From Sanguibacter suaedae (lineage in GTDB: Bacteria; Actinomycetota; Actinomycetes; Actinomycetales; Cellulomonadaceae): a DNA stretch of 64,000 nucleotides. Below the pieces are notes generated by a model. It worked only from the letters and a program-made list of their open reading frames with translations, was not told the origin of the DNA and made no database searches. The stretch lies in contig NZ_JAEINH010000001.1 of NCBI RefSeq assembly GCF_016342785.1, forward strand, positions 248,001 through 312,000, given 5' to 3'. Shown piece by piece: positions 52,359-61,911 of the stretch (the stretch's first letter is position 1; each line of letters opens with the position of its first letter). Position numbers and translations under genes: made by a program.

Positions 52359-53429
52359 TCAGCGGGTGACGAACCCGCGGAGCTGTTCGGCCTTGGCGGT
52401 GACGAACGCGGCGGCGTCGCGGACCTCCTGCGCGGCCTGGGCGGAGGCGCTGGCCGCCCCGGAGACGGCGCCGATGCTCGCGTTCATCTCGTTGCTCGTG
52501 GCGGTCTGCTCCTCGACGGCGCTCGCGACGGTGCCCTGCTGGGCCTCGATCTCGCGGATGAGGCGCACGATGTCCGCGATGGCCTCGGTGGCGTCGTCGC
52601 TGTCCGTCTGGATCTGGTCGATGGACGCGGTGATGTCGGCGGTCGCGGTCGCGGTGCGGCCGGCGAGCTCCTTGACCTCACCGGCGACGACCGCGAATCC
52701 CTTGCCCGACGCCCCGGCGCGTGCGGCCTCGATGGTGGCGTTGAGGGCGAGGAGGTTGGTCTGGGCGGCGATGCCGGAGATGAGCTTGCTGACGTCGCCG
52801 ATCTTCGCGGACGACTCCGCGAGCTTGGTGAGGCGCTCACGGGCCTGCTCGGCGGCGGCGACGGCCGTGGCGGTGTTGTCGGCGGCCGCCCCGGCGGTCG
52901 CGGCGATCTCGCGGATGCTCGCGGACATCTGCTCGGTGCCCGCGGCGCTCGTCTCGGCCAGCTGGGACACCTGCGCGGCGCCCTGCACCAGGCGGTCGCC
53001 CAGCTCGGAGAACGTGCTGGCGGCGGTGCCGAGCTCGGACGCGACCCCGTCGGCCACCTGCGTGTTCTCACGCTCGGCGGTGATGTTCCGCCACGTGGCG
53101 ACGAACCCCTCGGTGCCCATGCGGTTCACGGTGACCTCGAGGAACGCCGTCTGCCCGCGGTGCCCGGCCTCACGGACGGTCGTCACGGGGAAGTGCTTCT
53201 CCTGCACCACGATCTGCCCCAGCTGCTTGCGGAGCTGCGTGAAGACCTCCATGCCGTGCGACGCGACGATCTCCTTGGCGCGCGCCACGGACTCGGGGCT
53301 GCTGTACAGCTCGGTGCCGCGGGTGTCGAGGACGATGATCGGCACCGGGAAGGCGTCGAGCACCTGGTCGACGGAGAACTGGGCGAGCTCGGGCACCTGC
53401 GTGCGGGGGCCCTTGCTGAACAGTGCCAT
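52359..53429 (-). CDS. Soluble PAS-domain methyl-accepting chemotaxis-type protein
   Basis: 356 residues without a membrane helix. A PAS domain (residues ~18-125; [34 protein letters not shown]) precedes an MCP signalling coiled coil; the hairpin tip [29 protein letters not shown] near residue 230 is well kept. GAAGGAA lies nine bases before ATG. No cheA, cheW or flagellar gene is in the window, so it may serve a chemosensory pathway elsewhere. It follows trkH on the same strand. Confidence 0.88.
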   Translation of the reverse strand: MALFSKGPRTQVPELAQFSVDQVLDAFPVPIIVLDTRGTELYSSPESVARAKEIVASHGMEVFTQLRKQLGQIVVQEKHFPVTTVREAGHRGQTAFLEVTVNRMGTEGFVATWRNITAERENTQVADGVASELGTAASTFSELGDRLVQGAAQVSQLAETSAAGTEQMSASIREIAATAGAAADNTATAVAAAEQARERLTKLAESSAKIGDVSKLISGIAAQTNLLALNATIEAARAGASGKGFAVVAGEVKELAGRTATATADITASIDQIQTDSDDATEAIADIVRLIREIEAQQGTVASAVEEQTATSNEMNASIGAVSGAASASAQAAQEVRDAAAFVTAKAEQLRGFVTR

Positions 53430-53518
53430 CAGTGGTGCTTCCTTCGGCTGGACGGACGTTTCTGCCTGCTCATCGGCAGGTCCGGGTCCGTCATGAGCGC
53501 CGGGGCGGGCGAAACGCG

Positions 53519-54979
53519 TCAGCCGACGATGGGCGCGCTCTCCGGGTGGCGGAAGAGGCGTTGCTTGTCGCGCAGCGCGAGGGCGGTGCCGAGGGCGACG
53601 GGCCCGAGACGCCCGGCGAACATGAGGAGCACCAGGAGGATCTGGTGCCAGTCGGCGAGGTCCGCCGTGATGCCCGTGGACAGGCCGACGGTGGCGAACG
53701 CGGACACCACCTCGTAGAGGACCTGGTCGAGGCTGAACTGCGACGTGGACGTGATGACGATGGTCGGCACGATGACGGCGGCGACGCTGAGCAGCGCCAC
53801 GGACAGCGCCTGGCGTTGTGCGGCGGGGGCGATGCGCCGGTCGAAGAAGACGGCGTCGGGGTCGCCGCGCAGCTCGGCCCAGATGACGACGAGGAGCACC
53901 GCGAACGTCGTCACCTTGATGCCGCCGGCGGTGCCCCCGCTGCCACCACCGATGAACATGAGGACGTCGCTGCCCAGCCAGGTGCCGTTGTTCATGCCGG
54001 CGGTGTCGACGCTGTTGAACCCGGCGGTGCGGGTCATGGCGCCCTGGAAGAACCCGGCGAGGAGCTTGCCGCGCACGTCGAGCGGGCCGAGGGTGGCGGG
54101 GTTGCTCCACTCGGCGACGGTGACGAACGCCCCTCCCCCGACGAGGAGGACCCCGGTCATGAGCATCGTGATCTTCGTGTGCAGGCTCCACGCCCGCGGC
54201 GTCCACCCGGTGCGCCGCAGCTCGAGGATGACGGGGAACCCGATGCCGCCGACCACGACGGCGGCGACGATGGTCAGGCTGATCCACGGGTCGGTGACGA
54301 ACCCCATGAGACCGTCGGAGTAGAGCGCGAACCCGGCGTTGTTGAACGCGGACACCGAGTGGAACACCCCGAGCCAGGTGGCCCTCCCGAGGGGTTCGCC
54401 GTAGGTGACCATGTATCGCCCGGTGAGGACCACGGCGGCCGCCCCCTCCGCGACGGCCGTGATGATGCCGATGGCGAGGAGCACGCGGCGCACGTCGCCC
54501 AGCCCGACGCTGCGGGTCGCGGACGCCGTGACGAGGCGGGTGCGCAGGCCCATGCGGCGGGAGATGAGGAGCCCGAGGAGCGACGCGAGGGTCATGATCC
54601 CGAACCCGCCCACCTGGATGAGCAGGAGGATGACCACCTGCCCGAACCCGCTCCAGTGCGTCGCGGTGTCCACGACCACGAGGCCCGTGACGCACACCGC
54701 GGACGTGGCCGTGAACAGGGCCTCGACGACCGTGGCCCCGCGGCCCGCGCTCGACACGGGCAGGAGCAGCAGGAGGGTGCCGATGCCGATGGCCGCGGCG
54801 AACCCGAGGGCCACGAGCTTCCCGGGCCGACGGCGGAACGCACCTGCGGCGCGGTCCTTGGTGGGCCGGGGCGTGCCGTCGGGCCGCATCTGCGGCTGGT
54901 GGGTCCTGCGGGGCGGACGGGTGAGCGTCACCGTCGCCGTACGCACGGCGTGGTCGAGGACGGGCCTGAGATCCTGCAT
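53519..54979 (-). CDS. TrkH/KtrB-family potassium uptake channel subunit
   Basis: 486 residues with the four-fold M1-P-M2 pore layout. Filter-like segments are [10 protein letters not shown] near residue 95, [10 protein letters not shown] near 205, [12 protein letters not shown] near 315 and [12 protein letters not shown] near 430. It takes up K+, normally with a TrkA/KtrA nucleotide-binding partner that is not in the window. It lies 145 bases downstream of kdpE on the same strand and is a plausible target. Confidence 0.87.
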   Translation of the reverse strand: MQDLRPVLDHAVRTATVTLTRPPRRTHQPQMRPDGTPRPTKDRAAGAFRRRPGKLVALGFAAAIGIGTLLLLLPVSSAGRGATVVEALFTATSAVCVTGLVVVDTATHWSGFGQVVILLLIQVGGFGIMTLASLLGLLISRRMGLRTRLVTASATRSVGLGDVRRVLLAIGIITAVAEGAAAVVLTGRYMVTYGEPLGRATWLGVFHSVSAFNNAGFALYSDGLMGFVTDPWISLTIVAAVVVGGIGFPVILELRRTGWTPRAWSLHTKITMLMTGVLLVGGGAFVTVAEWSNPATLGPLDVRGKLLAGFFQGAMTRTAGFNSVDTAGMNNGTWLGSDVLMFIGGGSGGTAGGIKVTTFAVLLVVIWAELRGDPDAVFFDRRIAPAAQRQALSVALLSVAAVIVPTIVITSTSQFSLDQVLYEVVSAFATVGLSTGITADLADWHQILLVLLMFAGRLGPVALGTALALRDKQRLFRHPESAPIVG

Positions 54980-55124
54980 GGTGCGTCGAGCTCCACGAGA
55001 CGCGTCGGTCCGCGGATGGGCCGGCTGCAACACGGCCACGCTAAGCCCGGCCGATCCCCCTGGACCCCGGATTCCCGCTCCTGGAGGCCGATCTTGACGA
55101 ATCCTTAACGGCGCACGTAGGGCG

Positions 55125-55835
55125 TCACCGGACGCTCCGGGCATCCCCGGCAGGCCCGGGCTCGAACACGTACCCGCGGCCCGGCTGGGTGATGAGGTGC
55201 ACCGGGTGGGCGGGGTCGGCCTCGAGCTTGCGGCGCAGCTGGGCGGCGTACACGCGCAGGTAGTTGGACTCCGTCCGGTACGCCGGCCCCCACACCTCGT
55301 GGAGCAGCTGCGGCCCGGCGACCAGGCGCCCACGGTTGCGCACGAGGACCTCGAGCATCGCCCACTCCGTGGGCGTCAGCCGCACCTCCGCACCGTCGCG
55401 GAACACCCGCTTGCCACCGAGGTCCACGCGCAGGTCGCCCGCGTCCACGACCGTCGCGTCCTGGCCCGGCGCCGCCCGCCGCACCGCGACGCGCAGGCGC
55501 GCGGCGAGCTCGTCCATCCCGAAGGGCTTGGTCACGTAGTCGTCCGCGCCCCGGTCCAGGGCGTCGACCTTGTCCTCCCCCAGCTGCCGTGCGGAGAGGA
55601 CCACCACCGGGGCGGGCGTCCGCGAGCGCAGGAGCCCGATGACCTCGAGGCCGTCCATGTCGGGCAGCCCGAGGTCGAGGACGACGACGTCGGGTCGGGT
55701 GGTCTCGGCGAGGTGCAGGGCCGTGGCGCCGTCGGCGGCGGTGGTGACGTCCCAGCCGCGGGCCTTGAGGTTGATCTGGAGGGCGCGGGCGATGTGCGGG
55801 TCGTCGTCGACGACGAGGACGCGGTGCCCGGTCAT
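55125..55835 (-). CDS. kdpE: KdpE-like response regulator
   Basis: 236 residues. The receiver has VDDDPHIARAL, phospho-acceptor in VVVLDLGLPD near residue 53 and VTKPF; the winged helix has LTPTEWAMLEVLVRNRGRLV, TESNYLRVYAAQLRRKLE and TQPGRGYVF, the KdpE type. ATG overlaps the kinase stop (ATGA). Confidence 0.88.
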   Translation of the reverse strand: MTGHRVLVVDDDPHIARALQINLKARGWDVTTAADGATALHLAETTRPDVVVLDLGLPDMDGLEVIGLLRSRTPAPVVVLSARQLGEDKVDALDRGADDYVTKPFGMDELAARLRVAVRRAAPGQDATVVDAGDLRVDLGGKRVFRDGAEVRLTPTEWAMLEVLVRNRGRLVAGPQLLHEVWGPAYRTESNYLRVYAAQLRRKLEADPAHPVHLITQPGRGYVFEPGPAGDARSVR

Positions 55836-57325
55836 GAGGCCCCGCCCGTGGGGTGAGAGGGGGTTGCGCCGGTGGTATCGGCGCGGGGGACGACGACGAC
55901 CATGGTGAGGCCACCGCCGGGGGTCTGCTCGACGCGGACGCGGGCGTCGACGGCGTCGGTGAGGCCTCGGACGACGGCGAGCCCGAGGCCCATCCCGGCG
56001 TACCCGCCTGCGCCGCCGGCGTCGAGGCGTTCGAAGGCACGGAACATGCGTTCGTGGTCGCGGGGGTCGACGCCTGGGCCGTCGTCGACGACCCGCACCT
56101 CGAGGGTGTCCTCGACGGCGCGGGCGACCACCTGGGCGGGGCGGCCGGACGGTGCGTGGCGGACGGCGTTGGTGGCGAGGTTCTCGACGACGCGCTCGAG
56201 GAGCCCGGGGTCGGTGCGGGCGAGGGGCAGGGACTCTGGGAGGTCGAGGACGACGTCGAGGCCGTCGAGGGCGACGGGGAGGATCTCGTCGAGGCTCACG
56301 GCCCGCAGCGTGGGGCGCACGGCGCCGGTCTGCAGGCGGGACAGGTCGAGGAGGTTGTCGACGAGGCGCTCCAGGCGCCCTGTGGACGACTCGATGGTCT
56401 CCACGAGCCACGCCCGGTCGGCGTCGTCGAGGGGGGTGGGACCGGCGAGGCCGTCGACGGCCGCCCGGATGGCCGCGAGCGGGGTCCGCAGGTCGTGGGA
56501 CGCCGCGGTGAGGATCGCGGTCCGCACGGCGTTGCCCTGCTCGAGCTCCCGGGCGCGGCCGGCCCGCTCACGGAGGCGCTCGCGGTCGAGGACGAGGACC
56601 ACCTGGGCGGCGAAGGCCTCGAGGACGCGCACGTCGCCGGGGCTGGGGCGGGTGCCGGGGAGGGCGACGCGGACGCGGCCGGTGTCGACGACGGGGTCGG
56701 ACCCGTCGGGCGCGGTCCCCGGGGTTCCGCTCGTCGGGGCGACCGGGTCGGGGGCGGGGTGGACGGCGACGACGGACCACCCGTCCCCGGCGGCCGCGTC
56801 GGGCACCCGCTCGGAGAGCACGGCTGCGGGTGCGGAGAAGCGGCGGGCGATCTCGTCGACGACGCCCTGCGCGGAGTCCTTCCCGGTGAGGACCGCGCGG
56901 GACAGGTCGGCGAGGAGCGTCGCCTCGTCACGGGCTTCCCGGGCCTGGACGGACCGGCGCTCGGCGAGGTCCACGACGGACGCGACCGCGAGCGCCACGA
57001 GGACGAACACGACGAGCGCGAGGGCGTCCTCGGGGTCGGCGACCGTGAGGCGGCGGACGGGTTCGGTGAAGTAGAAGTTCAGGAGCGACGACGCGAGGAG
57101 CGCGCACACGAGCGACGGGACGAGCCCCCCGACGAGGGCCGCGACGACCACGAGCGTGAAGAAGAACATGAGGTCGCTGGCGAGTCCGAGGACGTCTCGC
57201 TCGAGGAGGAGCACCCACGTGAGGAGGGGCGGGCCGGCGACGGCGAGCGTCCACCCCACCGTGGCGCGCAGCGCCCCGAGGCGCGCCGGTGGGCGGACCA
57301 GGGACCACACGTCCGGCACTCCCAC
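55832..57325 (-). CDS. KdpD-like sensor kinase lacking the N-terminal KdpD/Usp domains
   Basis: 497 residues against nearly 900 for full KdpD. It begins directly with the four-helix DUF4118 membrane domain (WTLAVAGPPLLTWVLLL to LLNFYFTEPVRRLTV), then a GAF-like part, the H box LTAASHDLRTPLAAIRAA near residue 275 and ATPase motifs VVENLATNAVRHAP and GMGLGLAVVRGL. The regulatory N-terminal half that contacts Kdp subunits is absent. GTG 57325 has GGAGGAGG at the right distance; GTG 57340 is possible. Confidence 0.85.
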   Translation of the reverse strand: MGVPDVWSLVRPPARLGALRATVGWTLAVAGPPLLTWVLLLERDVLGLASDLMFFFTLVVVAALVGGLVPSLVCALLASSLLNFYFTEPVRRLTVADPEDALALVVFVLVALAVASVVDLAERRSVQAREARDEATLLADLSRAVLTGKDSAQGVVDEIARRFSAPAAVLSERVPDAAAGDGWSVVAVHPAPDPVAPTSGTPGTAPDGSDPVVDTGRVRVALPGTRPSPGDVRVLEAFAAQVVLVLDRERLRERAGRARELEQGNAVRTAILTAASHDLRTPLAAIRAAVDGLAGPTPLDDADRAWLVETIESSTGRLERLVDNLLDLSRLQTGAVRPTLRAVSLDEILPVALDGLDVVLDLPESLPLARTDPGLLERVVENLATNAVRHAPSGRPAQVVARAVEDTLEVRVVDDGPGVDPRDHERMFRAFERLDAGGAGGYAGMGLGLAVVRGLTDAVDARVRVEQTPGGGLTMVVVVPRADTTGATPSHPTGGAS

Positions 57326-57504
57326 GGGTCCCTCCTCCACTCTCGACGGTCCTGGTCAACGGTACGGCTCACCACCCGTGGGGCGTCGCCGGGCCGCGCC
57401 GGGCGTCCACGGAACGCCCTCGTCGCGCCGGGCCTCGTCGCGCCATGATGCAACCGTTCGCGCGCCCGGACGCGTCTGGGGGGTACGAACGGATGGAGGA
57501 CCTG

Positions 57505-58107
57505 ATGAGATCGGACGACGGGTTCCGAGCATGGGCGGCGGACAACCGCCGGCTGCTCGTCCGCACCGCGACCCTGCTCACCGCCGGCGACCAGCACACC
57601 GCCGAGGACGTCGTGCAGACGACCCTGACCAAGATGTACCTCGCGTGGCCGCGGCTGCGCGGGGTGGAGAACCGCAGCGCCTACGCCAGACGCGTCCTGG
57701 TGAACGCGTTCACCGACGAGATGCGGTCCACGCGCCGCGCCCGGGAGGACCTGCGGTCCCAGCTCCCCGAGCGGGCCGCAGGGCCCGGGACGGCCGGGCA
57801 CGGTCCCGTCTCGGAGGACACGTGGCTGCTGTACTCGGCGCTCGCGGACCTCCCCGAACGGATGCGGGCGACCGTGGTGCTGCGCTACTTCCACGACCTC
57901 AGCGTCGCGGAGACCGCCCGCGCCCTGCGCTGCACGCAGGGCACCGTGAAGAGCCAGACGGCTCGGGCCCTGGACAAGCTCAAGGTCCGCCTCGGTCCCG
58001 TGCTGCGGACGGACGACCGCGCCGACGACCACCCGGTGATGCCCGCCGTGGGCACCACCACCCTCCTCACCACCCCCACCCCTACGCACGCCGGGAGCCT
58101 GTCATGA
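57505..58107 (+). CDS. SigE-family ECF RNA polymerase sigma factor
   Basis: 200 residues from ATG 57505 with GGAGGA four bases upstream; ATG 57493 is possible. Region 2 (residues ~5-70, FRAWAADNRRLLVRTATLLT, AEDVVQTTLTKMYLAWPRL) and region 4 (~115-170, LADLPERMRATVVLRYFHDLSVAETA, TVKSQTARALDKLK) are complete. It is coupled to its membrane partner by ATGA and divergent from kdpD. Confidence 0.9.
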   Translation: MRSDDGFRAWAADNRRLLVRTATLLTAGDQHTAEDVVQTTLTKMYLAWPRLRGVENRSAYARRVLVNAFTDEMRSTRRAREDLRSQLPERAAGPGTAGHGPVSEDTWLLYSALADLPERMRATVVLRYFHDLSVAETARALRCTQGTVKSQTARALDKLKVRLGPVLRTDDRADDHPVMPAVGTTTLLTTPTPTHAGSLS

Positions 58108-58727
58108 GCGATCTCACCACCCTGATGAACCGAGCAGCCGCGGACGTCGACGGCGCCCCCACCCCTACGACGCTCGACGGCGACGTCCAGCGTGGACGGC
58201 AGGCCCGACGCCGCCGTCGCGGCGTGGTCGGCACCGGTGTGGGCGGGGCACTGGCGGCCGTGGTCGCGGTGGGCGTGTCCGTGGGGTCGACGGTGGGTCC
58301 GGCCGCGGCGGTGGACCTCGTCGCCTACACGGACGCGCAGCCGGCGGGCTTCACCATCGAGGAGGTCCCGGACGGGTGGCACGTGCTGTCCTCCGACGCG
58401 GGGAACCTCGTGCTGGCCGACGCCGACGACACGGGGACGGACCCGAACCTCTTCGAGGGTCGGATCGTCGCGAGCCTCGTGGGCGAGGAGTCCCTGCCGT
58501 CGTCCCTCACCCCGCAGACCTTCGTGGTGGACGGTGCGGAGACGCTCGTCTACGACCTCCTGGGCGCCGACCACGAGCCGTCCGGGACTCTCGGGGTCTT
58601 CGTGGAGGACGACGGCGGTTACCTGTCGGTGCAGCTCCCCGCGGAGCTCCGCTGGGACGCGGAGGTCGCCGCGAGGTTCGCCGGGGGCCTCGACGTCACG
58701 GACGCCGCGGAACCGTCCTTCGGCTGA
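58104..58727 (+). CDS. Membrane protein partner of the sigma factor (putative anti-sigma factor)
   Basis: 207 residues. A cytoplasmic N-terminus (MSDLTTLMNRAAADV), an Arg-rich stretch, one membrane helix near residues 48-68 and an extracytoplasmic domain (FTIEEVPDGWHVLSSDAGNLVLAD). The layout and ATGA coupling to the sigma gene suggest an anti-sigma factor, though no zinc ZAS motif is present. Confidence 0.78.
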   Translation: MSDLTTLMNRAAADVDGAPTPTTLDGDVQRGRQARRRRRGVVGTGVGGALAAVVAVGVSVGSTVGPAAAVDLVAYTDAQPAGFTIEEVPDGWHVLSSDAGNLVLADADDTGTDPNLFEGRIVASLVGEESLPSSLTPQTFVVDGAETLVYDLLGADHEPSGTLGVFVEDDGGYLSVQLPAELRWDAEVAARFAGGLDVTDAAEPSFG

Positions 58728-58805
58728 TCCCAGGATTGGTCGTCGTCGGCACTCAACGAAACGGCCTCGGCACGCGTTTGAGTGTATGGAGGGATGGAGG
58801 ACCCG

Positions 58806-59651
58806 ATGACGACGGACGACGAGTTCCGGGCATGGACGGCGCAGAACCGGCGCCGGTTGGTGCGTACGGCGGCGCTGCTCACGGGCGGCGAGCCGGAGAC
58901 CGCGGAGACGGTGGTGCAGGCGACGCTCACGCGGACGTACCTGGCGTGGCCGAGGCTGCGCAGCCCGGAGAAGCGTCAGGCGTTCGCCCGTCGCGCCCTC
59001 GTGGGCGCGGCCACGGCCGAGATGCGGTCCGCGCAGCACACGCCGCACCCGGACCCCGCGGTCCCCGGTGGTGTCCCCACGGAGGAGGTCCTCGACGAGG
59101 ACGTCCTCCGTGGGCGTCACGCCCGTCGGCGCCGCCGGGGCGTGGTGGGCACGAGGGCGGTCGGTGTCCTCGCGGTGGCCGTCGCGGTGGGCCTGTCCGT
59201 GGAGTCCACGGTGGGACCCGCCGCGGCGGTCGACCTCGTCGACTACACCGCGGAACAACCCGCAGGGTTCGCGATCGCCCAGGTGCCGGACGGGTGGCGG
59301 GTGCTGTCCTCCGACGCGGGCAGCCTCACCCTGGCCGACGCCGACGCCGACGGGTCCGGGCCCGGTGCCGGGGCCTCTGCGGGGCGGATCGTCGCGAGCC
59401 TCGTGGGTGCCGGGGCGCTGCCCGCGTCGAGCACGCCGCGGACGTTCACCGTCGACGGGGAGACGACGCTCGTCTACGAGACATCCGGGACGGGGGCGGG
59501 GGAGACGCTCGACGTGTACGTGCCCGCCGACGACGGCATGTACCTGTCGGTCCGGTTGCCGCCCGAGCTCGAGTGGGACGGCGCGGTCGCCGCCCGGTTC
59601 GCCGCAGGCCTCGACGTCACGGGTTCACCCGTCCAGGACTCGGGCAGCTGA
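58806..59651 (+). CDS. Fusion of sigma region 2 to the anti-sigma-like membrane protein
   Basis: 281 residues from ATG 58806, with GGAGGA four bases upstream as in its paralogue. Residues 1-75 match sigma region 2 of the preceding gene (FRAWTAQNRRRLVRTAALLT, AETVVQATLTRTYLAWPRL). Region 4 is absent; residues ~95-281 match the membrane partner (RRRRRGVVGT, a helix near 110-130, then FAIAQVPDGWRVLSSDAGSL). It is a tandem duplicate of the sigma/anti-sigma pair with an internal deletion that keeps the frame open. It could be a membrane-tethered core-polymerase-binding decoy or a decaying relic. Confidence 0.85.
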   Translation: MTTDDEFRAWTAQNRRRLVRTAALLTGGEPETAETVVQATLTRTYLAWPRLRSPEKRQAFARRALVGAATAEMRSAQHTPHPDPAVPGGVPTEEVLDEDVLRGRHARRRRRGVVGTRAVGVLAVAVAVGLSVESTVGPAAAVDLVDYTAEQPAGFAIAQVPDGWRVLSSDAGSLTLADADADGSGPGAGASAGRIVASLVGAGALPASSTPRTFTVDGETTLVYETSGTGAGETLDVYVPADDGMYLSVRLPPELEWDGAVAARFAAGLDVTGSPVQDSGS

Positions 59652-59763
59652 GATCACCGGAAGATCCGCCGTGTGAGGATCGGCACGTTCGCAGCGCGCC
59701 GTGCGAGGCCTCGCGCCCGGCCGTCGGGCACGCCTGCGACCCCCACACGCGAGAGGACCTCTG

Positions 59764-60972
59764 ATGCTCACGAGCACGGACCGTATCCAGACCACCCACG
59801 CCGGTTCCCTGCCGCGCACCCCCGAGCTCATCGCCGCCAACGAGGCGCGCGAGTCCGGTGAGGGCGAGCAGGACCACGGCCGGCTGCTCACCGCTGCCGT
59901 CGTCGACCTGGTGCAGCGTCAGAAGGACCTGGGCATCACCGTCCCGGGCGACGGCGAGTACGGGAAGTCCATGACGTCGGCCGTGGACTACGGGGCGTGG
60001 TGGTCGTACTCGTTCCAGCGGACCGCGGGCCTCGAGCTCGACACGGAGATGAAGTGGGTCACCGAGGCCCGTGACTCCACGCCCGGGAACGTGCGCATCA
60101 CCGGGTTCGGGCACCGCCGCGACCAGCAGCTGTTCGCCGACGCGTACACGGACCCCACGAGCGGGATCTTCGCGGGCGACGGCCCCAAGCCGTTCCCCAA
60201 GTGCACCGGCCCCCTCGCCTACACGGGGCACGACGCCATCGCGTCCGACGTCGCGAACCTGCGCGCCGCGCTCGACGCCGCGGGACTCACCGACGGGTTC
60301 GTCACGTCGCTCGCGCCGGGCAGCGCGTCACGCATCGCGAACGAGCACTACGCGACGGACGAGGAGCACCTCTACGCGTGGGCGGACGTCATGCGCGAGG
60401 AGTACACGGCCATCATCGACGCAGGGCTCCTGCTGCAGGTGGACGACCCCTCGATCGCGGAGAGCTGGGACCAGATCAACCCCGAGCCCACCGTCGAGGA
60501 CTACGTGCGGTTCACCGAGGTCCGCGTCGAGGCCCTCAACCACGCCCTGCGCGGCCTGCCCGAGGACCGCATCCGGTTCCACCTGTGCTGGGGCTCCTGG
60601 CACGGCCCGCACACCACGGACCTGCCCATGAAGGACATCGTCCGCACCATGCTCAAGGTGAACGCCGGGGCGTACTCGTTCGAGGCCGCGAACGTCCGCC
60701 ACGAGCACGAGTACCGCGTGTGGGACGACGTGGCGCTCCCCGACGGCAAGGTCATCCTGCCCGGCGTCGTCGGGCACGCCACCAACGTGGTCGAGCACCC
60801 GGAGCTCGTCGCCGAACGCATCGAGCGCTTCGCGACCCGCGTGGGCAGGGAGAACGTCCTCGCGTCGACGGACTGCGGACTCGGTGGGCGCGTCCACCCG
60901 CAGATCGCCGTCGCCAAGCTCGACGCGCTCGTCCAGGGCGCGGACCTCGCCACGCAGCGCCTCTGGCGCTGA
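59764..60972 (+). CDS. Short MetE-like (cobalamin-independent methionine synthase family) methyltransferase
   Basis: 402 residues, half of MetE: only the catalytic barrel is present. Substrate residues lie in TTHAGSLPRTPEL near residue 10; zinc ligands in RFHLCWGSWHGP near 280 and the Cys of ASTDCGLGGR near 373. AGAGGA lies before the ATG. Such core-MetE proteins transfer a methyl group to homocysteine or another thiol; the donor here is unknown. Confidence 0.82.
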   Translation: MLTSTDRIQTTHAGSLPRTPELIAANEARESGEGEQDHGRLLTAAVVDLVQRQKDLGITVPGDGEYGKSMTSAVDYGAWWSYSFQRTAGLELDTEMKWVTEARDSTPGNVRITGFGHRRDQQLFADAYTDPTSGIFAGDGPKPFPKCTGPLAYTGHDAIASDVANLRAALDAAGLTDGFVTSLAPGSASRIANEHYATDEEHLYAWADVMREEYTAIIDAGLLLQVDDPSIAESWDQINPEPTVEDYVRFTEVRVEALNHALRGLPEDRIRFHLCWGSWHGPHTTDLPMKDIVRTMLKVNAGAYSFEAANVRHEHEYRVWDDVALPDGKVILPGVVGHATNVVEHPELVAERIERFATRVGRENVLASTDCGLGGRVHPQIAVAKLDALVQGADLATQRLWR

Positions 60973-60990
60973 GACCGGTGCAGCCCGGGC

Positions 60991-61800
60991 TCAGGTCCGG
61001 GCGGATCGCCCGGACCTGGGTGCCTGCGGCTGGGACGCCTGCTCGAGGAACGCGTCGACGACCCCGTGATAGCGGTCCGGCTGGTCACGGCGGACGCAGT
61101 GCCCTGCGTCCGGGACGGTGACGAGCCGGACCTTGTCGTTGCGCAACGCCTCCGGTCCCGGTGCCATGACGGACCCCTCGGGGACGACCACGAGCGTCGG
61201 GACCTCCAACCGGTCGAACAGCTCACCCCAGCCCTGGTCGCCCAGCCACAACCCGCGGCGGACGTACTCACGGTCGACCAGGGGTTTGCACGCCGCCCAC
61301 GCGGCGACCTCCGCGCGGGACCAGCCCGTTTCCGAGGCCCACCGCTCGAGGCGTCGCGTCTGATCCTGGTCGTGAATCTCAGCAGTCATGGAGTCGAGGA
61401 ACGCCTCGGTGGCCGCTACGAATGCCGGGTCGGGAGCGTCGCCGGAGGGTTCGGCAGGGTCCTCGAGGACGAGTCCCCTGACGCGGTCCGGCCTGGCAAG
61501 CGCGGTGCGCAGCGCGAGCAGACCGCCCAGCGAGTGCCCGACGAGCGCGACCGGCCCCGGAAGGCTGTCGACCAGCGCGACCACGTCGGCGACGAGCACC
61601 TCGGTGGCAGACTCCAGCTCGTCGTCCCTGAACCGGGGGGACCGTCCGTGCCCGCGCAGGTCGGGGGCGTGGATGTCCCACCCGTCGCACCACCGTCCCA
61701 CGAGGTCCGGCCACGCCGTGCCTGCCTCCGTCAGGCCGTGCACCAGCACCACGGTGGGAGCGTCGGGCGTGCCGTACCGGTGGATCGTCAACGGTTGCAT
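60991..61800 (-). CDS. Alpha/beta hydrolase
   Basis: 269 residues. Oxyanion region VVLVHGLTEAGTAW near residue 18, nucleophile elbow ALVGHSLGGLLAL near 90, catalytic acid near VVVPEGS and the His in VPDAGHCV near 238. Substrate unknown. The ATG has no ribosome site but TAGTCT lies seven bases upstream, so it may be leaderless. Confidence 0.86.
   Translation of the reverse strand: MQPLTIHRYGTPDAPTVVLVHGLTEAGTAWPDLVGRWCDGWDIHAPDLRGHGRSPRFRDDELESATEVLVADVVALVDSLPGPVALVGHSLGGLLALRTALARPDRVRGLVLEDPAEPSGDAPDPAFVAATEAFLDSMTAEIHDQDQTRRLERWASETGWSRAEVAAWAACKPLVDREYVRRGLWLGDQGWGELFDRLEVPTLVVVPEGSVMAPGPEALRNDKVRLVTVPDAGHCVRRDQPDRYHGVVDAFLEQASQPQAPRSGRSART
60992..61018. terminator. Perfect hairpin between convergent genes
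   Basis: CAGGTCCGGGCG and its exact complement form a 12-base stem with loop GAT. It lies 20 bases past the MetE-like stop and covers the last codons of the hydrolase, so it can end transcripts from both sides. Confidence 0.75.
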
Positions 61801-61875
61801 GACGGTCAGACTAGGACGTTCCCGGCGCCAATGGTGGTCCGGCCTCCGCGACCACCATTGCGTCGCCCCTCTTGT

Positions 61876-61896
61876 TGTACGTACGATGCCCGTACA
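61876..61896. promoter_or_regulatory. Promoter and operator of the TacA/TacT-type operon
   Basis: Arms TGTACG (61876-61881) and CGTACA (61891-61896) flank the candidate -10 box TACGAT (61882-61887); TTGCGT at 61858-61863 is a fitting -35. DUF1778 antitoxins with their toxin commonly bind such repeats. Confidence 0.6.
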
Positions 61897-61911
61897 TCCC
61901 TGGAGGTCATG

